Assembly (NCBI GenBank): GCA_044228245.1
Contig: JBGAVG010000005.1
Location: forward strand, 124,001 to 188,000
Direction: 5' to 3'
Length of the DNA: 64,000 nucleotides
From: Methylotenera_A sp044228245
GTDB taxonomy: Bacteria > Pseudomonadota > Gammaproteobacteria > Burkholderiales > Methylophilaceae
Part shown: in pieces, positions 35,732-44,791 of the stretch
Position numbering within the stretch: position 1 is the stretch's first letter
Layout of the letters: each line of letters opens with the position of its first letter
Program-made: the position numbers and the translations under genes
Notes under the pieces: model-generated
Seen by the model: only the letters and a program-made list of their open reading frames with translations
What the model was told of the DNA's origin: nothing
Database searches by the model: none

Positions 35732-35832
35732 ATACCACTATTTTCAAGGATTGCAACAATTCGGTTACAAGTATACTATGCCTTTAATTGGTAATACCAC
35801 AAGAGCCATTTAAGTTATTTAATTAGAACCAC
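35732..35832. promoter_or_regulatory. Direct-repeat operator array between puuD and the MocR regulator
   Basis: ATACCA occurs at 35732-35737 and 35794-35799, the variant ATACTA at 35773-35778, and ACCAC again at 35828-35832. Start-to-start distances are 41, 21 and about 32 bp, close to whole helical turns. The GabR/MocR regulator GabR of Bacillus is known to bind direct ATACCA repeats about 40 bp apart. The array is therefore a likely binding site of the adjacent regulator. Confidence 0.55.
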
Positions 35833-35854
35833 TTTAGAAAAACAATATTGCCTG

Positions 35855-37384
35855 ATGAAACAGCCTGTTCTCTCTGAATGGTTATTAACGCAGCTTAGCC
35901 AGAGCAGATTTCCCGCCCGCATGCCCAATCACCGGCGCGTGTACGAAGCTATCCGCCGCGCCATTACAGAGCAAGTATTGCCATCGGGCTGCCGATTGCC
36001 TTCCACGCGCAGTCTCGCGACCGATTTAGGCATGTCCCGCAACACCGTGCTGGCGGCTTTCGACCAATTGCTGGACGAAGGTTATGTAGCGGCCAAGACG
36101 GGCAGTGGCACCTACGTTGCCTACAATCAGCCTGATGAATTCTCAAAAAATCCAAACGTGATAAGCCCGCTCAACCCTGAGGGTGATATCGGGCTTTCCA
36201 GGCGTGGCCTGACTGCGTCCAGCACACAAAATAATCATCCAAGTGACCATTCAAGCAATCACCCTAGCAACCATGAGGTACAGCCATTTACGCCGGGCGC
36301 GGATGATTACTCCAAATTTCCGTTCGAGCTCTGGCGGCGCTTGCTCAATCGTCAATGGCGCACGCTAGACCCTGCCCTGCTGGACAGTAGCCATGACGGC
36401 GGCTACTTGCCGTTACGGCAATCCATTGCCGATTATTTGCGCGTATCACGCGCGGTAAACCTGAAGGTAGATCAAGTGCTGATTACCTCTGGCACCCAGC
36501 AATCAATCGACTTGTGTGCACGTTTGCTTACCGACCACAACGACTGTGCCTGGGTTGAAAACCCTTGCTATTGGGCAGCGCGGCGCGTACTGGAAGCGAA
36601 CGGCCTGCAACTGCATCCGGTTGCTGTAGACAACGAAGGTATGGCACCCACCACACAGGACTTTCGTGTGAAACCGCGTCTTATTTACACCACGCCGTCG
36701 CATCAGTACCCTAAAGGCATGGTCATGAGCTATGGCCGCCGCCGGCTGCTGCTGGATTACGCGCAGAATCAGAGTGCATGGATTATTGAAGATGACTATG
36801 ACAGCGAGTTCCGTTTTGAAGGCCGTCCCATCTCGTCACTGCAAGGCATGGATCAGGATGGCCGTGTGCTGTATCTGGGCACATTTTCAAAAGTGATGTA
36901 CCCGGGCATCCGCCTGGGCTATATGGTAATACCGCCGCACCTGGTAGCCCCGTTCAAAAACGGCCTTTACGAACTGCAACGTCCAGGTCAGGTGATGATT
37001 CAGGCGGCATTGGCCGATTTTATTGAAGAAGGCCATTTTGCCAGCCATATCCGGCGCATGCGCCAAACCTACGGCGAAAGACGACGTTTGCTGCAGGCCG
37101 CACTGGCACCGGTGGCAAATGCTGGCGCACGGCTTTCACCTGTTGATTCCGGGCTGCATCTGGTGGTGGAGTTCGACTCGAATGTTGATGACATTCGCGT
37201 GGCTGAAATGGCTGCAGAAAAGGGTTTGCGCGTGTATGCGCTTTCAAACTACTGCGTGGGTGCAAAACAAGAAAAAGGCCTGATTATCGGTTATGCCTAC
37301 GCTGCAACCGAACACATCACACATTACGGCAATATATTAGCTAATGTGATACAGGAATCTTTAAGAAAACAGGCATTAGCCTAA
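35855..37384 (+). CDS. MocR/GabR-family regulator (GntR helix-turn-helix plus aminotransferase-like domain)
   Basis: 509 residues. The N-terminal winged helix (about 22-90) reads RRVYEAIRRAITEQVLPSG and RLPSTRSLATDLGMSRNTV. A Ser/Asn/His-rich linker (about 125-145) leads to a fold-I aminotransferase-like domain with FSKVMYPGIRLGYMV, where the PLP lysine of the family is expected, and DDYDSEFRFEG. It probably senses GABA, putrescine or a derived amine as a PLP adduct and controls puuD and itself through the repeats at 35732-35832. Its stop overlaps the puuB stop by 9 bp on the opposite strand. Confidence 0.9.
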   Translation: MKQPVLSEWLLTQLSQSRFPARMPNHRRVYEAIRRAITEQVLPSGCRLPSTRSLATDLGMSRNTVLAAFDQLLDEGYVAAKTGSGTYVAYNQPDEFSKNPNVISPLNPEGDIGLSRRGLTASSTQNNHPSDHSSNHPSNHEVQPFTPGADDYSKFPFELWRRLLNRQWRTLDPALLDSSHDGGYLPLRQSIADYLRVSRAVNLKVDQVLITSGTQQSIDLCARLLTDHNDCAWVENPCYWAARRVLEANGLQLHPVAVDNEGMAPTTQDFRVKPRLIYTTPSHQYPKGMVMSYGRRRLLLDYAQNQSAWIIEDDYDSEFRFEGRPISSLQGMDQDGRVLYLGTFSKVMYPGIRLGYMVIPPHLVAPFKNGLYELQRPGQVMIQAALADFIEEGHFASHIRRMRQTYGERRRLLQAALAPVANAGARLSPVDSGLHLVVEFDSNVDDIRVAEMAAEKGLRVYALSNYCVGAKQEKGLIIGYAYAATEHITHYGNILANVIQESLRKQALA

Positions 37385-38713
37385 GACATCGCGCAACTGA
37401 TACCACGCCATGCCCAACACCAGAGCGGGCGTGCGCAGTAGTTTACCACCAGGAAAATCCTGGTGCCTGATTTGCGCGATTAAATCCAAGCGTTCAGCTT
37501 GGCCAGAAACCGCCTCCGCTACCAGCTTGCCTGCTAGGCCGGTAAGCGCCACACCGTGGCCTGAAAATCCCTGTAAGTAGTAAATGTTATCTGCAATGCG
37601 GCCAAAATCCGGCGCGCGGTTCATGGTGATATCGACAAAGCCGCCCCAAGTGTGTTCAACCTTTGTATTTGCGAGTTGCGGAAAAGCCGCGGTCATGCGC
37701 GCCTGCATGCTGGCTGTCAGGTTATGCGGCGTCATGGCGCTGTAGCTCACGCGGCCGCCGAATATCATACGTTTGTTATCTGAATTAACATCTCGGGCAA
37801 ATCTAAAATAATCCAGTACGAAATTGGAGTCGCACACAGCTGCGTTAGCAGGAATAAGTTTTGCTGCAAGTTTTGGATCAATCGGCTCTGTGCCGATAAT
37901 GTAAGTACCCACAGGCATAATGCGTCTGGTCAGATTCGGCGCAAGTTTTGGTGACACTTCAGGCAAATACATATTACCTGCCAGCACCACAAATTTGGCT
38001 TTTACATTGCCAGTCTCTGAATGCAAAGTTACTGTGTCACCTTGCTGCATCGTATTCACAGGCGAATGCTGAAAGATGCGCACACCCAGACTGGCCGCGC
38101 CTTTTGCCAATCCCAAGCAATAATTCAGCGGATGCAGATGCCCTGAACGCTTATCGTAGAAGCCATTAAAATAACGCGGGCTATCAATCCAGCTACGAAG
38201 GTGCGCGGGTTCAATCCACGTTGCATCGCAGTCGTAATGGTACTTTTGCGCCATGCCATAGAACCACTTATGCAGCTTTTTACCTTTACGTTCACCTACC
38301 GAAACACCCAAAAAACCATCGGTTAAATCGCATTGAATATCAAAGCGCCTCACACGCTCGCGCACCAGATCCAGCGCTTCCAGCGTCATGCGCCATACCT
38401 GTTTTGCGGCTTCAAAACCAAGCGCGCTTTCAATCACGTCCTGTTCGCAAGCCAGACCGGCAATAATCTGCCCGCCGTTGCGTCCGCTGGCACCAAAGCC
38501 GATATGGTTGGCTTCCAGCACCACTACCGAATAACCACGGTCTGCCAGTTCAATCGCCGCAGACAATCCTGCAAAACCGCCACCCACCACACATACATCT
38601 GCCTCAGCATCGCCTTGCAGCTTGGGGTAAGCAGGCTGCTCATTCGTGCTGGCGGCGTAATAAGAGTTTTGCGTAAGCTTTAAATCTGCAGATTTAATAT
38701 TAGTCTCGAGCAT
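37376..38713 (-). CDS. puuB: FAD-dependent gamma-glutamylputrescine oxidase
   Basis: 445 residues from ATG 38711-38713 (MLETNIKSADLK), directly after the speB stop; an upstream in-frame ATG would run into speB. FAD-binding VCVVGGGFAGLSAAIELADRG near residue 40, then ASGRNGGQII, and C-terminal YYLQGFSGHGVALTGLAGK, as in PuuB/OrdL-type amine oxidases. It oxidises gamma-glutamylputrescine to the aldehyde, releasing ammonia and H2O2. It is paired with speB (2 bp gap), away from puuA and puuD. Confidence 0.87.
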   Translation of the reverse strand: MLETNIKSADLKLTQNSYYAASTNEQPAYPKLQGDAEADVCVVGGGFAGLSAAIELADRGYSVVVLEANHIGFGASGRNGGQIIAGLACEQDVIESALGFEAAKQVWRMTLEALDLVRERVRRFDIQCDLTDGFLGVSVGERKGKKLHKWFYGMAQKYHYDCDATWIEPAHLRSWIDSPRYFNGFYDKRSGHLHPLNYCLGLAKGAASLGVRIFQHSPVNTMQQGDTVTLHSETGNVKAKFVVLAGNMYLPEVSPKLAPNLTRRIMPVGTYIIGTEPIDPKLAAKLIPANAAVCDSNFVLDYFRFARDVNSDNKRMIFGGRVSYSAMTPHNLTASMQARMTAAFPQLANTKVEHTWGGFVDITMNRAPDFGRIADNIYYLQGFSGHGVALTGLAGKLVAEAVSGQAERLDLIAQIRHQDFPGGKLLRTPALVLGMAWYQLRDVLG

Positions 38714-38715
38714 GT

Positions 38716-39660
38716 TTATTTTTGTGCTGCAATGCGCCCACAAAGCCATGTCCACACCAGGGTTGCAGCCGCGTTGGATGTTAATTCTGCATGGTCATAC
38801 GGTGGTGAAACTTCGGTGCAGTCCATGCCCACCCAGTTCAAATCATGCCAGGCTTCCAGCAGCGTCATCGCTTGTGTGGTGGTCAAGCCGCCTACTTCTG
38901 GCGTGCCTGTGCCCGGGGCAAACGCCGGGTCAAGCGCGTCAATATCAAAAGTTAAATACAGCGGCGGATTGCCAGCCTTATCCATGCGTTCGCGCACTTC
39001 ATCGACCACCTTTTTTAAACCATCACCGTCTTTGCCGCGCAATTCACGCGCGGTATAAATACGCCCGCCCTGATCGTTCACAAACTCACGCGCAGCGCGT
39101 TCGCCAGAAGAGCGGATGCCGATTTGTACGAAGCATTTAGGGTCAACCAAACCCTCGGTCACCGCCTCATATACCCAAGTGCCATGGCCTGACGGTTCGC
39201 CAAAATGATCAGTCCAGGTATCGCAATGTGCATCAAAATGGATGCATGCCAGCGGTTGTTGGTAATGTGCATGGTAAGCACGCAGCAGCGGCAAAGTAAT
39301 GGAGTGATCGCCGCCCAGCCACACCATCGTCTGGTTTTTAATCAATTCTGCTGCTAGCGGCATCAGCGCGCTGCGCATGGCGTCAATGCTGGTGTTTGGC
39401 AAATTCAAGTCACCCACATCCTTTAATAACTCAAGTGGCGAAACATCAAACAAAGGATGTGTTGCATCGCACAACATCTGGCTGGCGTGGCGAATGGCAC
39501 TCGGCCCAAAACGCGCGCCGGGACGATTGGTGCAGCTGCCATCCCAATTGATACCCGCGATGGCGTATGGTTTTTTAGCAGCCATATCAATAGACAGAGG
39601 ATTTTCTATTGACAACCCTAGAAAACCGCTAGTGGAAAGATAGGCAAACGCGTGATTCAT
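38716..39660 (-). CDS. speB: Agmatinase-family ureohydrolase
   Basis: 314 residues. Binuclear metal motifs: LGGDHSITLPLL, HFDAHCDTW and FDIDALDPAFAPGTGTPEVGG. GGAG is placed 6 nt before ATG 39660. Expected reaction is agmatine to putrescine plus urea, feeding the puu and spuC routes. Guanidinobutyrase is a credible alternative, since members are hard to tell apart, and would give GABA directly. It forms a two-gene unit with puuB and is divergent from the aminotransferase at 39781. Confidence 0.85.
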   Translation of the reverse strand: MNHAFAYLSTSGFLGLSIENPLSIDMAAKKPYAIAGINWDGSCTNRPGARFGPSAIRHASQMLCDATHPLFDVSPLELLKDVGDLNLPNTSIDAMRSALMPLAAELIKNQTMVWLGGDHSITLPLLRAYHAHYQQPLACIHFDAHCDTWTDHFGEPSGHGTWVYEAVTEGLVDPKCFVQIGIRSSGERAAREFVNDQGGRIYTARELRGKDGDGLKKVVDEVRERMDKAGNPPLYLTFDIDALDPAFAPGTGTPEVGGLTTTQAMTLLEAWHDLNWVGMDCTEVSPPYDHAELTSNAAATLVWTWLCGRIAAQK

Positions 39661-39694
39661 TCATTGCTCCGAAACTGGATGTACTCATGTGACA

Positions 39695-39740
39695 TTATAG
39701 GTAGAATGATAATTCTATGCTGGCCTTATAAGTAGAACCA
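39695..39740. promoter_or_regulatory. Direct and inverted repeats between speB and the divergent aminotransferase
   Basis: TTATAGGTAGAA (39695-39706) and TTATAAGTAGAA (39726-39737) are direct repeats with one mismatch, 31 bp apart (three helical turns). TAGAAT-4-ATTCTA (39702-39717) is a perfect inverted repeat within. The octamer TAGAACCA (39733-39740) also occurs at 35824-35831 in the MocR operator region, hinting at shared control. Confidence 0.45.
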
Positions 39741-39780
39741 TTTATTTAAAATTGATAGAGCCAATTTAAAGCGAAATTGA

Positions 39781-41133
39781 ATGCAAAAAATTATCAACAG
39801 CGCCACAAAAATGATACAAGCCGAGCGCGAGCGCTATCTGCAATTGCATCCGAGTTCAGTTGCATTATCACAAAGCACAAGCCAGCACTTTCTCTATGGC
39901 GTGCCCATGCACTGGATGAACGACTGGGGCACGCCGGTACCTTTATTTGTCGAGAAAGCGCAAGGCGCGCACTTCACTTGCGCAGATGGTCTGGATTATA
40001 CGGATTTCTGCCTGGGTGATACTGGCGCGATGTTCGGCCATAGCCCGCCGGCAGTTGCGAAAGCCATCACAGGCCAAGCCAATAAAGGCTTTACCACCAT
40101 GTTGCCTTCTGCCTTAGCAGCCAGCGTGGGCGAGGCTTTGGCGGCATACTTCAATTTGCCCTTCTGGCAGATGACCACCACTGCGACCGATGCCAACCGC
40201 TTCGTACTGCGCTGGGCGCGCGCCATAACCAACCGTAACAAACTGCTGGTGTTCGATGGCTGTTATCACGGAACGGTTGATGACACGATGACTGATGTCG
40301 TTGACGGAAAAACCGTCAACCGCGCCAGCCTGCTAGGCCAAGTTTATGATTTAGGCTTGCACACCGTCGTTGTGCCATTTAACGATTTAGCGGCGGTTGA
40401 ATGTGAATTGGCAAAAGGTGAAATCGCCTGTCTGCTCACCGAACCTGCACTCACCAACTGCGGCATGGTGCTACCGAACGATGGCTTTATCGAAAGTTTA
40501 CGCGAACTCACAAAAAAATACGGCACGCTGTTAATTTTGGATGAAACGCACACCATCTCCACCGCGCGCGGCGGCTGGTCGAAAGCGCACAACATCACGC
40601 CGGATTTTTTAGTTGTCGGCAAACCGATTGCAGGCGGGCTGCCAGCGGCGGCGTACGGCTTTAGCGCAGAAATGGCAGATCGCATGAAAACTGCCAAAGA
40701 TAACGCACCTGCCGGACATTCCGGCATCGGCACGACGCTATCCGGCAACATGATGACGCTTGCCGCCATATATGCCACTCTTACGGAAACAGCTACCGAT
40801 GCGGCTTACGGGCACATGCTGGTATTGGCAGATTTACTGGAGCAACAGCTTACCGCATCATTAGAATCGCATAATCTGCCATGGAACATCACACGGCTTG
40901 GCGCGCGGCTGGAACTGCAGTTTTGTGCGACTTCTCCCCAAAACGCCCAGCAGGCGCGAGATGCGCAAAACGACACGATTGAAAGCGCAATTCATCTTTA
41001 TCTGCTCAATCGCGGCGTACTGCTGACACCATTCCATAACATGATGTTGGTTAGCCCCGCTACCCGCCAAGAAGACATTAAGAAACTAGTACAAAAATTT
41101 AACGACTGTTTAACCGAACTGACTTCAGAATAA
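39781..41133 (+). CDS. Class III aminotransferase, glutamate-1-semialdehyde mutase-like
   Basis: 450 residues. PLP fold with a GSA-aminomutase look: FCLGDTGAMFGHSPPAVAKA, VFDGCYHGT, ILDETHTIS, and PLP lysine in LVVGKPIAGGLPAAAYG. Heme synthesis is unlikely given the setting next to agmatinase and amine genes. I can only call it an omega-amino acid or amine aminotransferase of unknown substrate; an agmatine- or guanidinobutyrate-related role would fit. It is divergent from speB over a 120 bp gap with repeats. Confidence 0.7.
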   Translation: MQKIINSATKMIQAERERYLQLHPSSVALSQSTSQHFLYGVPMHWMNDWGTPVPLFVEKAQGAHFTCADGLDYTDFCLGDTGAMFGHSPPAVAKAITGQANKGFTTMLPSALAASVGEALAAYFNLPFWQMTTTATDANRFVLRWARAITNRNKLLVFDGCYHGTVDDTMTDVVDGKTVNRASLLGQVYDLGLHTVVVPFNDLAAVECELAKGEIACLLTEPALTNCGMVLPNDGFIESLRELTKKYGTLLILDETHTISTARGGWSKAHNITPDFLVVGKPIAGGLPAAAYGFSAEMADRMKTAKDNAPAGHSGIGTTLSGNMMTLAAIYATLTETATDAAYGHMLVLADLLEQQLTASLESHNLPWNITRLGARLELQFCATSPQNAQQARDAQNDTIESAIHLYLLNRGVLLTPFHNMMLVSPATRQEDIKKLVQKFNDCLTELTSE

Positions 41134-41166
41134 AAAAATGATGAATCGATGAAGCCAGCTAATAAA

Positions 41167-41541
41167 TTAATTCAAAGACACAATTGCTTCAATTTCCACC
41201 AACACATCACGCGGTAATTTAGCAACTTGCACAGTAGAGCGTGCAGGCGTATGGCTGCCGAAAATATCGCCATACACTTTGTTCATCGCCACAAAATCAT
41301 CCAGGTTTTTCAAAAACACGGTGGTTTTAACGACTTTGTTCAGGCTCGCGCCACCGGCTTCAATCACGGCTTTCAGGTTCGCCAGCACCTGCGTAGTCTG
41401 CACGGTAATATCGCCATCATTCAGCGTGCCATCTGCACGTAATGGTATTTGGCCCGAGGTGAATAATAAATCACCCACTACCATGGCTTGTGAGTATGGA
41501 CCAATGGCGGCTGGCGCGTTTGAGGTTTGGATGACTTTCAC
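41167..41541 (-). CDS. ridA: RidA-family enamine/imine deaminase
   Basis: 124 residues, standard length. Motifs IGPYSQAMVVGDLLFTSGQIP and the active-site Arg101 in HTPARSTVQVAKLPRDVLVEIEAI. RidA hydrolyses reactive imines made by PLP and amino acid dehydrogenase enzymes. Here it ends the dadA-alr-ridA operon, where DadA makes 2-iminopropanoate from D-alanine. Confidence 0.93.
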   Translation of the reverse strand: MKVIQTSNAPAAIGPYSQAMVVGDLLFTSGQIPLRADGTLNDGDITVQTTQVLANLKAVIEAGGASLNKVVKTTVFLKNLDDFVAMNKVYGDIFGSHTPARSTVQVAKLPRDVLVEIEAIVSLN

Positions 41542-41557
41542 TTGAACACCTTTTTAG

Positions 41558-42625
41558 TTAATTATCAGAATACCTAAATTGTACCCGTTTGGTATTGCAA
41601 AACAATTCATAGGCAATGGTGCCAGCGGCTTTTGCAACGTCATTAGCCAATATTTGGTCGCCCCACAACTCAACCGTTGAGCCAATGTTAGCAGTTTGAA
41701 TATCAGTTAAATCCACAAACAGCATATCCATCGAAACCCGGCCAATGATGCGCGTCTTTTTGCCTTCAACCGCAGCAGGCGCGCCCATCGCAGATCTTGG
41801 GTAGCCATCCGCATAGCCGCAAGCCACCACGCCGACTAACGTTTCCTTTTCCGCCGTGAATATGCTGCCATAGCCAATGGATTCGCCTTTGGTGATTTTG
41901 CGGATTGAGATGATCTGCGAAGTAAGTTGCATCACCGCGCGCAGCGGCGTTTTCGCGTCGTAAAGTGGATCTGCGCCATACAGCATGATACCAGGGCGCG
42001 ACCAATTGGCGCGGGCTTGCGGCCAGCCAAGAATAGCAGCAGAATTAGCAAGGCTCACATCCACGACGCCCAAATTTTGTACAGTTTGCTGAAAAAGGGC
42101 GATTTGCTGCGTCGTGTGCTCGCTGCTTAAAGTATCCGCATTGGCAAAATGCGACATCAGTACGACTTTCGCTACATTGGGATGTCCATTTAAGCGCGAA
42201 TAAGCTTGAATGTACCCACTTGGTGACAAGCCCACTCGGTGCATGCCACTATCCATTTTTAGCCAGACATGCACCGGTTTAGCGAGTTTTGCCGCGAGCA
42301 ATATCTCCACTTGCCACTGCGCATGCACCACCAGCCACAGGTCATTTGCAACAATTTCCGGCAACTCGGCGGCCTCAAAAAAACCTTCCAGCAACAAAAT
42401 AGAGTTTTTAATGCCCGCCAGACGCAGTTGCAGCGCCTCTTCCAGGCACGCAACAGCAAAACCGTCAGCCTCATTTTCTATTGCTTTGGCGCATTGCACC
42501 GCACCATGGCCATAGGCGTTGGCCTTGATGACCGCCAGCGCTTTTCCACCGTGCATTTGCTTGGCAACGCGATAATTATGGCGAAACGCATCCAGGCGAA
42601 TGTGCGCAATAGCGGGACGGGACAT
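41558..42625 (-). CDS. alr: Alanine racemase
   Basis: 355 residues. PLP lysine K34 in AVIKANAYGHGAV; LKMDSGMHRVG and GYADGYPRS, and RVSMDMLFVDLT are family motifs. The position between dadA (4 bp) and ridA (16 bp) marks the catabolic (DadX-type) role of turning L-alanine into D-alanine for DadA. It may also serve cell-wall D-alanine supply if it is the only copy in the genome. Confidence 0.94.
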   Translation of the reverse strand: MSRPAIAHIRLDAFRHNYRVAKQMHGGKALAVIKANAYGHGAVQCAKAIENEADGFAVACLEEALQLRLAGIKNSILLLEGFFEAAELPEIVANDLWLVVHAQWQVEILLAAKLAKPVHVWLKMDSGMHRVGLSPSGYIQAYSRLNGHPNVAKVVLMSHFANADTLSSEHTTQQIALFQQTVQNLGVVDVSLANSAAILGWPQARANWSRPGIMLYGADPLYDAKTPLRAVMQLTSQIISIRKITKGESIGYGSIFTAEKETLVGVVACGYADGYPRSAMGAPAAVEGKKTRIIGRVSMDMLFVDLTDIQTANIGSTVELWGDQILANDVAKAAGTIAYELFCNTKRVQFRYSDN

Positions 42626-42629
42626 AAAG

Positions 42630-43967
42630 TTAGGCTTTTATAAGTGTTTGTTTTGTACTGGCACGATTTTGTACGCGCTTATTGTAACGATTTAAGCTCA
42701 AGTCGTCACTTTGGATCGCGGGCTGATGGTTCGCCACCAAATCTGCCAGCAATTGCCCAGAGCCGCAGGCCATGGTCCAGCCTAAAGTACCATGGCCTGT
42801 ATTAAGCCATACGTTGTCATATAGGCTGTTTGTTTTGCCAACACTGGACGCTTTGCCGATAATCGGTGTGCCGTCTGGCGTCATCGGCCGCAGACCTGTC
42901 CAGAACAGTGATTTTGAGGCATCTCCCGCATTGGGGAACAGGCTGTTCAGCACCATTTCCAACGTTTCGCGCCGACGCGGATTCAGGCTTAAATCAAAGC
43001 CCGCCAGTTCCGCCATCCCGCCCACCCTGATTCTATCGTCAAAGCGCGTAATAGCCACTTTGTAAGTTTCATCCATCACGGTAGAAACAGGTGCAGCAGC
43101 AGGATTGATAACAGGCACGGTGAGCGAGTAACCTTTGACCGGATACACGGGAATCTGCAAACCCAACCCCTGCATCAGCTGGCGCGTGTAGCTGCCGAGC
43201 GCGACTACATATTGGTCGGCTTCCAGCATTTCCGTACCAACATCGGTACTAATTTCTACACCAAAAAGCTTGTTTTTGCTGGTAAGCAGATGTTTTACAC
43301 TCACGTTTTGGCGAAATTTAACGCCAAGCTGTTTTGCCTTTTCAGCCAGATTGGTTGTGAATAGCTGGCAATCACCGGTTTCATCGCCGGGCAAGCGCAG
43401 GCCGCCTAACAGCTGGTCTTTAACCAGCACCAAAGCTGGCTCCACCCGGGTGCAGCCATCAGGATCAAGATGCTCAAACGGAACGCCTAAGCGTTCGAGT
43501 ACAGCAATGTCCTTTGCTTCAGCATCCAGCTGTTTTTGTGTGCGAAACACCTGTAAAGTGCCCCGTGTGCGGCCTTCATAGGCAATGCCGGTGCTGGCGC
43601 GCAATTCAGCCAGACAATCGCGGCTATATTCCGCCAGGCGCACCATGCGTTCTTTATTGCGGTCGTAGCTCTTGGCGTTGCAGTTTTGCAGCAATTTAAA
43701 TGTCCACTGCAATTGCCATAGCGTCCAATCCGGCCTAAGTGAAAGTGGCGAATGGCGTTGAAACAGCCACTTTAATGCCTTCATCGGCACGCCGGGCGCA
43801 GCCCATGGCGCAGCATAGCCCGGCGAGATTTGCCCCGCGTTAGCAAAACTGGTTTCCAGCCCCACTGCTGGCTGGCGGTCTATCACTGTGACATCAAACC
43901 CTTTCTGTGCCAAATAGTAAGCGGAGGTGACACCCACCACGCCGGAACCCAGTACAAGCACCTTCAT
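42630..43967 (-). CDS. dadA: D-amino acid dehydrogenase small subunit
   Basis: 445 residues from ATG 43965-43967; GAGG lies 5 nt upstream, and the ten extra codons upstream are not conserved. FAD motif MKVLVLGSGVVGVTSAYYLAQKG, then TSFANAGQISPGYAAPWAAPG, and C-terminal LNTGHGTLGWTMACGSG, as in DadA. It oxidises D-alanine and other D-amino acids to keto acid plus ammonia, passing electrons to the respiratory chain at the inner membrane. It leads the dadA-alr-ridA operon and faces an Lrp-type gene. Confidence 0.94.
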   Translation of the reverse strand: MKVLVLGSGVVGVTSAYYLAQKGFDVTVIDRQPAVGLETSFANAGQISPGYAAPWAAPGVPMKALKWLFQRHSPLSLRPDWTLWQLQWTFKLLQNCNAKSYDRNKERMVRLAEYSRDCLAELRASTGIAYEGRTRGTLQVFRTQKQLDAEAKDIAVLERLGVPFEHLDPDGCTRVEPALVLVKDQLLGGLRLPGDETGDCQLFTTNLAEKAKQLGVKFRQNVSVKHLLTSKNKLFGVEISTDVGTEMLEADQYVVALGSYTRQLMQGLGLQIPVYPVKGYSLTVPVINPAAAPVSTVMDETYKVAITRFDDRIRVGGMAELAGFDLSLNPRRRETLEMVLNSLFPNAGDASKSLFWTGLRPMTPDGTPIIGKASSVGKTNSLYDNVWLNTGHGTLGWTMACGSGQLLADLVANHQPAIQSDDLSLNRYNKRVQNRASTKQTLIKA

Positions 43968-44061
43968 TTCAACCTCTGTATATATCAAAGATAACACGTA
44001 CAGTCTATTGAATTCAGACGCATCGAATTAACCAAATTAGTTACTTTTATTTACATAATTA

Positions 44062-44081
44062 ACTAATAATTATTAATTAGT
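44062..44081. promoter_or_regulatory. AT-rich inverted repeat between dadA and lrp-type gene
   Basis: ACTAAT (44062-44067) and ATTAGT (44076-44081) form an inverted repeat around an 8 bp A+T centre. It lies in the 171 bp divergent gap between dadA and the Lrp/AsnC gene. Size and composition suit a Lrp-family operator. Confidence 0.45.
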
Positions 44082-44138
44082 AGTAGGATTTGCTAAAAAT
44101 TAAATAAAAAATAGTTTATTCAACATTAAGGAGAAATC

Positions 44139-44636
44139 ATGCGCATTCGTACCCATGCCGTGCGCGAGCTGGATCGTATTGATATGAAGATATTGTCTGT
44201 GCTGCAGGCCGATGCGCGCATCCCCATAACCGAGCTGGCGGAGCGCGTGGGCTTGTCCGTCACGCCCTGTGGCGAGCGCATCAAGAACTTGGAGAAGGAA
44301 GGCGTGATTCTGGGTTACCACGCTCGGCTAGACCCGCATGCAATGGGGTTAGGCTTGCTGGTATTCGTGGAGCTCAAACTTGCTACCAAATCGGGTGCGA
44401 TTTTTGGCAAATTCAAACAGGAAATTCTCAAGTTGCCCAGCGTGCTGGAGTGCCATTTGGTTTCCGGCGATTTTGATTACCTGATTAAAGCGCGCATCGC
44501 AAAAATGGCAGATTATCGCACCTTGTTAGGTGACATACTGCTCACCCTGCCTGGCGCGCAGGAGTCGCGCAGCTATATCGTGATGGAAGAAGTCAAAGAA
44601 GGCCTTGCGCTGCCGCTTGTTGAAGTTAAAGACTAA
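44139..44636 (+). CDS. Lrp/AsnC-family transcriptional regulator (DadR-like)
   Basis: 165 residues. N-terminal helix-turn-helix (about 10-60): LDRIDMKILSVLQADARIPITELAERVGLS. The C-terminal RAM domain (about 75-155) has LECHLVSGDFDYLIKARIAKMADY. It is divergent from dadA-alr-ridA, the arrangement of DadR regulators, so it probably activates that operon in response to alanine. AAGGAG lies just upstream of its ATG. Confidence 0.88.
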   Translation: MRIRTHAVRELDRIDMKILSVLQADARIPITELAERVGLSVTPCGERIKNLEKEGVILGYHARLDPHAMGLGLLVFVELKLATKSGAIFGKFKQEILKLPSVLECHLVSGDFDYLIKARIAKMADYRTLLGDILLTLPGAQESRSYIVMEEVKEGLALPLVEVKD

Positions 44637-44791
44637 CTCAAGTGGCTCTAGCAAAATATTCCAAATGGCTCTTGTTGCATATCCAGTTTAAGAAAACAAT
44701 GCTATTGTAATCGGTGAGATTTTGCTTTAGTTTTGTTATGTATGCCCGATTTAATATTTTTGAATTCTGTCACTTTTTTAAGGGGATTAAA

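Noticed and set aside
44643..44680. Sigma-54 promoter upstream of ydcS (TGGCTC followed by TTGC)
   Set aside because: The distance between GG and GC is 2 bp too short; sigma-54 spacing is strict. TGGCTCT is just repeated twice here.
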